A DNA stretch of 40,575 nucleotides from Promethearchaeota archaeon (GTDB taxonomy: Archaea > Asgardarchaeota > Lokiarchaeia > Sigynarchaeales > SOKP01): contig WJKD01000270.1 in NCBI GenBank assembly GCA_014729315.1, forward strand, positions 1-40,575, written 5' to 3'. Of the stretch, positions 34,410 to 40,575 are shown piece by piece; within the stretch, counting starts at the first letter, position 1, and every line of letters begins with the position of its first letter. Both the position numbers and the translations under genes were made by a program. The notes under the pieces are model-generated. The model saw only the letters and a program-made list of their open reading frames with translations, did no database searches and was not told the DNA's origin.

Positions 34410-34958
34410 TTATTTTAATATTAATTTCTTAATTTTTTTTCGAATTACACCATTTGGCTCTTTTTTCAGACGCTTATTTAACTTATCCTCTACATAAGGC
34501 TCTTGATAAACATTCTGTTCCTCAATCAAATTTATTAAGGCCCAGCGAACTGAGTCGTCTGGGTCGCCTAAGAGCGGTAATACGAACTTAAGATATTTAT
34601 TATCGTAATTTTCATTTATACGCATTAATGTTCGTGCTCTAATAATAAAATCAGGATGATATAACTGACTGACTAAGGGTAAGTTAAGCTCTTTATCTTC
34701 AATAATCGTTAGCAGATATTTTAACATATCTTTTCGAAAATTATGAGTTTCTTCCAACTCATTTAATTCATCGACTATGATGGATTTTGCCTTTTTTCCG
34801 ATTTTCAACAGACTCTCGAAAGAGATATAGAAATTTTCAGAGAGATTCTTGTTTAAATTCTCAACCAATTGTTTTATAATTTTGTCGGTGACTTTTGAGA
34901 GTTCTATAAGTTGCCAGTTTTCTTCATCCAAGTTTGTATTATTATTAGAAAGGTTCAC
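34410..34958 (-). CDS. HEAT-repeat protein
   Basis: The 182-residue protein is alpha-helical with HEAT-like repeats in the C-terminal two thirds: DFIIRARTLMRINENYDNKY, LKFVLPLLGDPDDSVRWALI, then EDKLNKRLKKEPNGVIRKKI. The DDSVRWALINLIE segment is the typical second helix of a HEAT unit. The N-terminus (NNNTNLDEENWQLIELSKVT) is acidic and low-complexity. No membrane segment or signal is seen. It converges on the last cassette gene with 17 bases between stops. As with HEAT proteins generally, a scaffold role is likely, and a partner among neighbours cannot be read from sequence. Confidence 0.75.
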   Translation of the reverse strand: MNLSNNNTNLDEENWQLIELSKVTDKIIKQLVENLNKNLSENFYISFESLLKIGKKAKSIIVDELNELEETHNFRKDMLKYLLTIIEDKELNLPLVSQLYHPDFIIRARTLMRINENYDNKYLKFVLPLLGDPDDSVRWALINLIEEQNVYQEPYVEDKLNKRLKKEPNGVIRKKIKKLILK

Positions 34959-35273
34959 TTGTTCATCAATTTAATTTTTTTACTTACTTTATAAATTATT
35001 TAGTTATTCTCTTTTAATTAAATTATTATTAAAATGAAAATAATTGATTTGAATAAGATTTGGTGCTCACTTGTTAACTAGTTATGAAAAAAAAAGTAAT
35101 GTGTAAATAATAATATTGAAATCGACAAAAATTCTAACGATGTTAACTCTAAGAAAGACGAATAATTTGGATAATAAACTAAGCCCATTCAAAAAGGGTA
35201 ATAGTCATATTTGAATCTTTAAGATATTTATAAACAATCACACCTAATATTTATTATAATATAAGGTGTAGTT
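34959..35273. other. 315-base divergent intergenic region
   Basis: Apart from the inverted repeat at 35241-35268 this stretch is AT-rich sequence with TATA-like strings. I see no gene, transposon end or hairpin of note. It contains the promoters of the HEAT gene (minus) and the acyl-CoA synthetase subunit gene (plus). Confidence 0.4.
35241..35268. promoter_or_regulatory. inverted repeat before ADP-forming acyl-CoA synthetase gene
   Basis: CACCTAATAT (35241-35250) and ATATAAGGTG (35259-35268) form a near-perfect inverted repeat (9 of 10 pairs) with 8 bases between arms. It sits just before the short frame starting at 35274 and about 90 bases before the main start codon. AAGGTG in the right arm could also act as Shine-Dalgarno of that short frame. 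It may be an operator or an RNA structure. Confidence 0.4.
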
Positions 35274-35372
35274 ATGAAAATACACCATTTCCAAGTACTT
35301 ACAAAAAATATAATGTTATGCGTTAATCTATACATTAAAAAGGTTAGTTTAATTGAACGATTTATTTTCTGA
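35274..35372 (+). CDS. possible 32-residue leader peptide overlapping the downstream gene
   Basis: ATG at 35274, with AAGGTG six bases before it, opens a 32-codon frame beginning MKIHHFQVLTKNIMLCVNLY and ending at TGA 35370-35372, 20 bases inside the acyl-CoA synthetase subunit gene. The frame is hydrophobic with two basic patches and no recognised motif. Its good ribosome site, the inverted repeat over that site and the overlap with the next start would suit a translational-coupling leader. Such a short frame can also be chance. Confidence 0.28.
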   Translation: MKIHHFQVLTKNIMLCVNLYIKKVSLIERFIF

Positions 35373-36789
35373 AATTGATGATATTTTCAATTCAAAGTCC
35401 GTAGCAATCTACGGTGTGAGTAGGAAAGGTGGTTTAGGAAATATTTTATTACAAGGATTTATCGATCAAGAGTTTCCTAATATTTTTATTATTAATCCTA
35501 AAATTACCGAACCGAATGTTGAAATAATGGGAATCCCCGTTTTTTCAGAGTTAAGATCCATTAGAAAGCCCGTTGATCTCGTGATATGCTCAACTCATCC
35601 GAAATATGTGCGAGATATTGTTATCGAAAGCGGCGAATATGGAGTAAAAGCAGTGGTAATATTTAGTGCTGGATTTGGGGAAAAAAACGAGTCAGGCAAA
35701 AAAGCTGAAGAGGAATTATTAAAAATTGCTCGAGAAAATAACATGAGATTAGTTGGACCCAATTGTATGGGATTTTATTGTCCCAGTTCGGGACTTTCGT
35801 TCTTTCCCGCTTTGCCAAAACAATCCGGTCCACTAGGTTTCGTTAGCCAAAGTGGTTCGATTGCTAACCTTATTACTTTTAGTTCAATGTTAAAAGGTAT
35901 CCATTTTTCGAAAGCTATAAGTTATGGAAATGCTGTTGACCTAGGTTTCAATGATTTTTTAGAATATTTGGGAAAGGATTCTAAAACTAAACTAATATCA
36001 TCTTATATGGAAGGGCTTGCGGACGGAAAACGATTTATTGAGCTTGTAAAAAAAATTAAAAAACCTATAATTATATGGAAGGCGGGTGTTACGCAAGCGG
36101 GAGCAAGAGCAGCTCAATCACATACAGGATCTATATGTGGAAATGATGATCTATGGAACTTGGTATTTGAAAAGTATGGGATAACCAGAGTCTATAATCT
36201 AGAAGAGATGATGAGCATGGTTCAAGCATTCATTAATCCTATGCCAGTAAAGGATTGTAGAGTAGCTATCCTTTCAGGTCCTGGTGGTCCTGCAGTATCA
36301 TCAGCCGATGCTTGTGTAATGAATAATCTAAAGTTAGCGGACTTAACCGAGGAAACTAAGCTAAAACTTCAAGAAGTTATACCCGAATTTGGATCATCTA
36401 TCTCCAATCCTATTGATTTAAGCCTTCAAGTGCAATTTGATCCGAAATTAGAGAAAAACGCATATGAATTAGTGGGAATGGATGCTAATGTTGATATGAT
36501 GCTTATTTGGTTGACAATGTTAAATCCTCAATACAAAGAGTTAATAAATTTACAGAAAAGGATTTCTAAACCTATTGTTCTCGTATCCGCTATAGATGTG
36601 AATGTTTCGGCGGACTCCTTTAGTAAGATGGTCAAACGTTCCTTTATACATATTAGAGCAAAAAAAGTTCCAAAAATAATACAAAATTTAAACCAAAATG
36701 GCATTTCAGTTCATCCAAACGAACATATAGCTGCTAAGGCGTTATCGAGTATTTATCGGTTTTACAACAAAACAAATGAAAAGCTATGA
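35353..36789 (+). CDS. ADP-forming acyl-CoA synthetase, alpha-type (CoA-binding) subunit
   Basis: The 478-residue protein is the alpha-type subunit of an NDP-forming acyl-CoA synthetase. Domain 1 is a CoA-binding Rossmann fold (SVAIYGVSRKGGLGNILLQG, residues 16-35; NCMGFYCPSSGLSF). Domain 2 has GFVSQSGSIANLI. Domain 3 carries phospho-histidine His257 in AAQSHTGSICGND, with YMEGLADGKRF before it. The enzyme converts acyl-CoA, ADP and Pi to acid, CoA and ATP, the usual archaeal way of gaining ATP from acyl-CoA. A beta (ATP-grasp) subunit is needed and is not in this window, so it must be encoded elsewhere. The start is TTG at 35353 (MNDLFSEIDD), with AGGTTAG seven bases upstream. Confidence 0.9.
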   Translation: MNDLFSEIDDIFNSKSVAIYGVSRKGGLGNILLQGFIDQEFPNIFIINPKITEPNVEIMGIPVFSELRSIRKPVDLVICSTHPKYVRDIVIESGEYGVKAVVIFSAGFGEKNESGKKAEEELLKIARENNMRLVGPNCMGFYCPSSGLSFFPALPKQSGPLGFVSQSGSIANLITFSSMLKGIHFSKAISYGNAVDLGFNDFLEYLGKDSKTKLISSYMEGLADGKRFIELVKKIKKPIIIWKAGVTQAGARAAQSHTGSICGNDDLWNLVFEKYGITRVYNLEEMMSMVQAFINPMPVKDCRVAILSGPGGPAVSSADACVMNNLKLADLTEETKLKLQEVIPEFGSSISNPIDLSLQVQFDPKLEKNAYELVGMDANVDMMLIWLTMLNPQYKELINLQKRISKPIVLVSAIDVNVSADSFSKMVKRSFIHIRAKKVPKIIQNLNQNGISVHPNEHIAAKALSSIYRFYNKTNEKL

Positions 36790-36814
36790 GAAGATTAGTC
36801 CTTCAGAGGTTTAT

Positions 36815-37645
36815 CTACTTTTCGCTTATTAAATTATTTATATTATTATAAAACACGTCTTCCAGGACATCTTGTTTCAGATTGAGGATTTTAATTTTAT
36901 TGATTTCGATATCGGGAGTTGTGGCTGCAGGAGCGTCCGAGCCGTACATAACTCGTTTTTGACCCATGACTTTAATGAGGACATTAATTCCATAGGGAAC
37001 AGATAAACTCGTCTCAAAAAAGACATTCTTCATGTTAGGAAAATACCTCAATACATTTATTAGATATTCCATTGTATACGCAGCGTGCCCTAAGATTAGT
37101 TGAAGGTCTTTATATTGTTTCACAAATTCAAATATATCTTTTGCTCGATAAGAATTTTGATAGAAGAACGCTTGACCCGAATGAAAGAATAGGGGTATAT
37201 CGTGTTGAAGGCAAAAGTCAGCTAAGGCGTGAAAATCATCGGGGATTCTTAAGTTATCGAGAGTTCCTTGTGTTTTTACACCCTTGAAATTGTAATCCAA
37301 AATGTGGGATTTAAGTAATTTCCAATCCTCTTCTTCAGCGTTTCGAGGATTAAACCAATAAAATGCCTCTAATCTTTCCGGGTGTTCTTTAATTAATGTT
37401 AAAATTTGCGAGTGGTCGTATCGATTGTTTTCGTAGACTCTTTCTCCATATTCCTCATCGTCTATCGATTTCATATCGTTGATGAGCAAATTACTGTTAG
37501 CAGAAACATTTAAAGTGTTAATCACAGCTCTATCGATTCCGAATCGATCCATAAATTCTATTAAAGTCTCGTTTTTGTTTAAAAATTTACCGGTATAATG
37601 CATATGAGCGTCAAAGATCTCTATATTTCCTTCCATTTCAGACAT
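36815..37645 (-). CDS. amidohydrolase family 2 (TIM-barrel metal hydrolase/decarboxylase)
   Basis: The 276-residue protein matches the PF04909 amidohydrolase group. The first metal pair is HxH in IFDAHMHYTG, followed by FMDRFGIDRAVINTLNVSA, the central FFHSGQAFF histidine, LILGHAAYTMEYLI, and the catalytic aspartate in VMYGSDAPAATTPD. Lengths and order fit decarboxylase-like members (as in 2,3-dihydroxybenzoate and ACMSD types) but also lactonase-like ones, so the substrate cannot be named. All predicted metal ligands are present. It converges with the acyl-CoA synthetase gene, with 25 bases between the stops. No partner genes are adjacent on its strand. Confidence 0.86.
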   Translation of the reverse strand: MSEMEGNIEIFDAHMHYTGKFLNKNETLIEFMDRFGIDRAVINTLNVSANSNLLINDMKSIDDEEYGERVYENNRYDHSQILTLIKEHPERLEAFYWFNPRNAEEEDWKLLKSHILDYNFKGVKTQGTLDNLRIPDDFHALADFCLQHDIPLFFHSGQAFFYQNSYRAKDIFEFVKQYKDLQLILGHAAYTMEYLINVLRYFPNMKNVFFETSLSVPYGINVLIKVMGQKRVMYGSDAPAATTPDIEINKIKILNLKQDVLEDVFYNNINNLISEK

Positions 37646-38211
37646 ATTAGAAATATAAATAATAATCTTAAAATTTTATCATTAAGTGGTGTAACACTAA
37701 AAAGAAGAAAGAATTAAGTCCTTAACACGCTTGTATTTTTTCATTTCAATGAATAGGGATTCAATAAATAAAGACCTTACAAATATAACCAGCTTTACTT
37801 CTAAGAAAGAAAATTTTTTCGGTAAATATCAATAATTAATGATGAACTGGGGATTAATCATCATTTAGAGAGTATTAATAATTAATTTCGGTTTTTTTTA
37901 ATTTATTTCTACAGATTATTTCAGGCAGTGTATTTATCTAATCGAAGATCTAAGAAAAATTTCGAGATCTATCCTCATATAGTTACTTTTTTTCCATTTT
38001 GGATATTTGCTTTGAATCAGAAATGGAATTCTAATTATTTTTTGACGAAATATTTATATAATATTTCGGTTATAAGTTATATGGATTTGGAAAAATAATA
38101 ACAAAATTAATAATTCTTATTATCATATTTTTGAAAAGCAACATTCAAATTTTGAAAAAGTTAAAATCGAATAACTCACACTAAAAAAACTTCATAAAAG
38201 GAAGAAAAATC
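37646..38211. other. 566-base divergent intergenic region
   Basis: This region separates the amidohydrolase gene (minus) from the small orphan (plus). It contains the perfect palindrome at 38046-38068 and a small hairpin (ATGATGA near 37842 with TCATCAT near 37858). A 28-codon frame at 37749-37835 has no support. No RNA gene was recognised. Confidence 0.4.
38046..38068. promoter_or_regulatory. perfect 23-bp palindrome upstream of small orphan gene
   Basis: CGAAATATT (38046-38054) and AATATTTCG (38060-38068) are exact reverse complements around a 5-base centre TATAT. The centre and inner arms could themselves be a TATA box, about 155 bases before the orphan's ATG. The ACGAAATA half-site is also found in the repeats at 19049-19093. 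It may be a repressor operator. Confidence 0.42.
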
Positions 38212-38595
38212 ATGGAAAATGCTTTTGAAAAGGGTTACTCAACCATTCAGAACATAAAAGATGTATTTAGAACGCCATCTCTCGCATCTCATCAGAGAGG
38301 TATGTTTAGTTCTATTGCTCAATATTTTAGTACGATTATTAAAGCGAAGGAATGCCAATTAAAGGATTTACTGTATAATGCAATAATAAAATGGCAATGT
38401 AAGAATCAACAAAAAGCATCAAAGATTACATCCCTAAAGCCATTAGATAAGTTAAAACAAATAAAAGAAATATTTAACTTATTTAGGGTAGAACTCCTTG
38501 AGAGATGTTCTCTTAACTACGAGGATCTAAGAAACATTAATAACTTCATTGAAATGGGATTTACATATTACAAAAGGAATTTTTTTAATCCTTAG
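38212..38595 (+). CDS. small helical protein of unknown function (127 aa)
   Basis: The 127-residue protein begins MENAFEKGYSTIQNIKDVFR and looks alpha-helical throughout, with a basic charge (KAKECQLKDLLYNAIIKW, KPLDKLKQIKEIFNLFRVEL, SLNYEDLRNINNFIEMGFTY). AAAGGAAGAAAAAT before the ATG supplies a reasonable Shine-Dalgarno (AAGGAAG, 6 bases upstream). There is no signal peptide, transmembrane helix or known motif; three cysteines are scattered. It is a lone plus-strand gene with a palindrome in its long upstream region, and the YjbQ gene converges 43 bases beyond its stop. I do not recognise a family. Confidence 0.6.
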   Translation: MENAFEKGYSTIQNIKDVFRTPSLASHQRGMFSSIAQYFSTIIKAKECQLKDLLYNAIIKWQCKNQQKASKITSLKPLDKLKQIKEIFNLFRVELLERCSLNYEDLRNINNFIEMGFTYYKRNFFNP

Positions 38596-38638
38596 TTATT
38601 GATTAACTCTTTTATCTTTCTCAAAAAGACTAAAAAGC

Positions 38639-39058
38639 TCAATTCTCTCCTTGTACTTGCACATATACTTTTCTGGTTCTGGGACCATCGTATTCGGTAA
38701 ACATAATTCCCTGCCAAGTTCCTAGTAGTAGCTTTCTATTATGGATTAATACCGTGAGAGAAGGACCCGTTAAGCTAGATTTAATATGTGAATCGGCGTT
38801 TCCCTCCATATGTTGAAAGGAATAACCCTTATCTCCTCCTTTCGGAATTAGTTTTTTTAAGAAATTTGAGATGTCCTTCGCAACTGCGGGATCCGCATTT
38901 TCATTTATGGTTATGCCCGCTGTCGTATGTGGAACGAATATTCGACACACACCTTTTTTAATCCCCGAATTTTTTACCACATTTTCAACTTGACTTGTTA
39001 TATTTGTAAGGCCTTCCCTCTTCTTGGTTTTTACTTTTATCTTTTCCAATACAATCAT
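38639..39058 (-). CDS. YjbQ/UPF0047 family protein
   Basis: The 139-residue protein is a typical UPF0047 member. It has FVPHTTAGITINENADPAVA (residues 44-63), HMEGNADSHIKSSLTGPSLT, and the C-terminal LGTWQGIMFTEYDGPRTRKV. The conserved histidines and the LGTWQGI strand are intact. Some members show thiamin-phosphate synthase activity in vitro, but the biological role of the family is unsettled. The length is normal and the start at MIVLEKIKVKTKKREGL agrees with homologues. It is a lone minus-strand gene converging on the small orphan; the CPBP-like gene lies 151 bases upstream on the same strand. Confidence 0.92.
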   Translation of the reverse strand: MIVLEKIKVKTKKREGLTNITSQVENVVKNSGIKKGVCRIFVPHTTAGITINENADPAVAKDISNFLKKLIPKGGDKGYSFQHMEGNADSHIKSSLTGPSLTVLIHNRKLLLGTWQGIMFTEYDGPRTRKVYVQVQGEN

Positions 39059-39209
39059 ATTATTTCCTTTTTATTTAATATTTCAATCAATGGATTATTT
39101 ATTTCTAAGATAATAAGGTTTGAGATTAAAAATTATGTAATAGACAAAAATAAATGTACAAGAAGTTATCTTTAAATTACATTGAAATAATAGACAATAT
39201 AAAAAAAAA

Positions 39210-39998
39210 TTAATTAGGTGGAATTATGGGAGTTATTTCTTTACTCGATTTCTCCTCTCTTGAAATCTCAATTTTTACCAATGCCGCTCTTTGAACTAAA
39301 TAATCTAATCCAATTAAAATGAGTATTGAGATTAGAGCTGTTATATAGATTGGAACTAATGGTTCAGAATAAGCACCTAAGTTTCCTGCTGCCTTAAGAC
39401 CATTTAGAACACCTAAGGTCCCCATGAAATTATGAAATATCACAGTCGCATAAATGTTTTTAGTTATAAAATAAAAAACACTCGTTCCTATACCGATGAT
39501 CGTTAAGAAAAATACCATCTGTATTGTATTGAAAGGGGGACTATGAGCAAAATGATAAAACCCAAATGCTAAACTTGAGATTAGCGTAGCTATTGTTATT
39601 GAAATGTATTTACTATATTCAGCAGTTGAGTTTTTAATAGCATTTCCAAGTAGAACCCAGCAAACAACGATTTCAGCGATAGATACGGTTAAAACTTGAC
39701 AAAATCCATTCAAAATCACAATGGGGTCTAATGTTGGAGGATTTTGAATGATGTAGAGCGTCATTCCTAGGGAAAAAGCAATTGTTATAGTAATAATAGT
39801 TCTCTTGTAATTGTTATTACTTACTTCATCTATTTGAAATTCTCCTAACTTGACAAAAGTTCTTACAGCAAACATCCCAATTAAGGTACCGATAAGAAAG
39901 ATTGCAATAATTGTATAAATAATCCTGTCAATTACAGCATCGGGTCTTTGAAGTGTTAAAATCCTACCTTCCAGCAAATAAGTCATAATTGCCCACAT
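39210..39998 (-). CDS. CPBP-like integral membrane protein, degenerate first motif
   Basis: The 262-residue protein has about seven or eight hydrophobic helices (for example IIYTIIAIFLIGTLIGMFAV, TIITITIAFSLGMTLYIIQN, YITALISILILIGLDYLVQR) and a charged C-terminal tail (SREEKSSKEITPIIPPN). The CPBP (CAAX protease/bacteriocin-processing) signature is partly present: FGFYHFAHS fits FxxxH and VIFHNFMGTLG fits HxxxN. The usual EExxxR reads AEIVVCW, so the first glutamate and the arginine are missing. It may be a weak or inactive relative. No immunity or peptide gene is next to it. The start MWAIMTYLLEG is the first ATG; Met5 is an alternative. Confidence 0.6.
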   Translation of the reverse strand: MWAIMTYLLEGRILTLQRPDAVIDRIIYTIIAIFLIGTLIGMFAVRTFVKLGEFQIDEVSNNNYKRTIITITIAFSLGMTLYIIQNPPTLDPIVILNGFCQVLTVSIAEIVVCWVLLGNAIKNSTAEYSKYISITIATLISSLAFGFYHFAHSPPFNTIQMVFFLTIIGIGTSVFYFITKNIYATVIFHNFMGTLGVLNGLKAAGNLGAYSEPLVPIYITALISILILIGLDYLVQRAALVKIEISREEKSSKEITPIIPPN

Positions 39999-40447
39999 TA
40001 GAAAGATAAAAATAGAGTAAAGAATATTAACTTATATTTTTCAAAGTTATTCTTTTTAAACACTCTCATTTCGTTTATCTCCTTTACTAAAAAACAAAAA
40101 ACTAATTATTTATTAGAGGTCTTTTTGTAGACCATTAAATTTTTTGTATTTCTGTAAGAATTAGAGTTAATAATAATTTCATATATTTAAAGCAGATCGT
40201 TAAAAGTTATTTAGAAATCATGAATTTCGGTAAGACAGATGGATCGAATTTAGCATTCTGAATAATAATTCATCAAAAGATTGAAAAAGTTAATAATCAT
40301 TGATGAATATTCAAATAATTGAAAATTCCTTTAAAATCAAGTGTATTACGTTCTGAAATTTTTAATTTTTATAAATAAAACCCATCTAAAGGATATAAAA
40401 TTTTTAAGTTCGTTTTTATGTCTCTATTCTATACAAAAAAGGAAGTT
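39999..40447. other. 449-base intergenic region between two minus-strand genes
   Basis: The stretch is AT-rich and contains no frame, repeat or RNA I can support. It must hold the promoter of the CPBP-like gene at its left end and the terminator of the crotonase gene at its right; the latter could be the TTTTTT on the minus strand at about 40434-40440. Confidence 0.4.
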
Positions 40448-40575
40448 CTAAAATTTTCCATGTTTTCCCTTACCTTTAGTAAACTGAGTGCTTCCTTTTA
40501 AATACTCTCCGCTTTCTAATGTCTTAAGCCCATAATTAAACTCATTCATTAAAGCATCTTTAATAGACAACCCGA
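40448..40575 (-). CDS. enoyl-CoA hydratase/isomerase family protein, C-terminus only
   Basis: The minus-strand frame entering from the right edge encodes the last 42 residues of a protein: GLSIKDALMNEFNYGLKTLE, SGEYLKGSTQFTKGKGKHGK and Phe, then TAG at 40448. The pattern (helix with ..A...E...G....S.....G...F..G....F) is the C-terminus of crotonase-fold enzymes, as in the pair at 5495-7188, which end EPKFRGK and EPRFKGK. The rest lies beyond the window, so the active site cannot be judged. It is a third member of this family within about 40 kb. Confidence 0.7.
   Translation of the reverse strand, partial: GLSIKDALMNEFNYGLKTLESGEYLKGSTQFTKGKGKHGKF

Noticed and set aside
37749..37835. 28-codon frame starting MNRDSINKDL
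   Set aside because: Short, no good ribosome site and no motif; expected by chance.
37842..37864. Hairpin with ATGATGA and TCATCAT arms
   Set aside because: Only 7-bp arms of low complexity; not enough for a terminator or riboswitch call.
1..40575. tRNA, rRNA, CRISPR arrays, insertion sequences and transposase genes
   Set aside because: Looked for by eye on both strands; no T-loop-like GGTTCGAATCC context, regularly spaced repeat array or transposase motif was found.

Overview
The window is AT-rich (about two thirds A+T by eye) and is best read as the chromosome of an Asgard archaeon, probably Lokiarchaeia-like. The evidence is a eukaryote-style Ras/Rab-like small GTPase, several leucine-rich-repeat and HEAT-repeat proteins, archaeal TATA-like promoter elements, poly-T stretches after genes, frequent TTG starts, and a 4-hydroxybutyryl-CoA dehydratase among acyl-CoA enzymes. 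The lineage is inferred from gene content; there is no rRNA or tRNA gene in the window to confirm it.

Left part (1-7.2 kb, minus strand): a pyrimidine block runs pyrG, then two very small Cys-rich (putative zinc) proteins, then carA and carB, which abut exactly (TGA followed directly by ATG; carB runs off the left edge). Upstream of it lies a tandem pair of crotonase-fold proteins. Both lack the two glutamates of a true enoyl-CoA hydratase, and they share a nearly identical DNA tract.

Middle-left (7.4-20.5 kb): a small unknown gene, then a decayed MntA-HepT toxin-antitoxin cassette. Next come mostly minus-strand genes for carbon metabolism: an EFR1-type flavodoxin/ferredoxin fusion, an acyl-CoA dehydrogenase, a zinc alcohol dehydrogenase, a ThDP-dependent enzyme of the acetolactate synthase superfamily and an AMP-forming acyl-CoA ligase. 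A HEAT-LRR protein interrupts this series and an OsmC-like protein lies opposite it. The series ends with two enzymes that could both make citrate: a homocitrate-synthase-family enzyme (possible Re-citrate synthase) and a Si-type citrate synthase. The former has a striking 20-bp tandem operator-like repeat at its promoter.

Middle-right (21-29.5 kb): Uma2-family nuclease, SRPBCC protein, a seven-helix membrane protein and 4-hydroxybutyryl-CoA dehydratase on the plus strand. On the minus strand lie a small GTPase with a TrmB-like regulator just downstream, an LRR gene and an acidic-tailed orphan that look richer in G+C than their surroundings, and a divergent TIM-barrel protein.

Right part (29.7-40.6 kb): the most novel element is a two-gene cassette (A then B) of unrecognised families, present twice in tandem. 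In the second copy the B protein is split in two and its middle domain is gone. After it come a HEAT protein, a CoA-binding subunit of an ADP-forming acyl-CoA synthetase behind an inverted repeat, an amidohydrolase, a small orphan behind a perfect 23-bp palindrome, a YjbQ-family protein, a CPBP-like membrane protein and, at the right edge, the C-terminus of a third crotonase.

Together the metabolic genes suggest anaerobic interconversion of acyl-CoAs (4-hydroxybutyryl-CoA, crotonyl-CoA and longer acyl-CoAs) linked to ATP recovery and citrate formation. The accessory genes suggest regulatory and protein-interaction modules typical of Asgard genomes.
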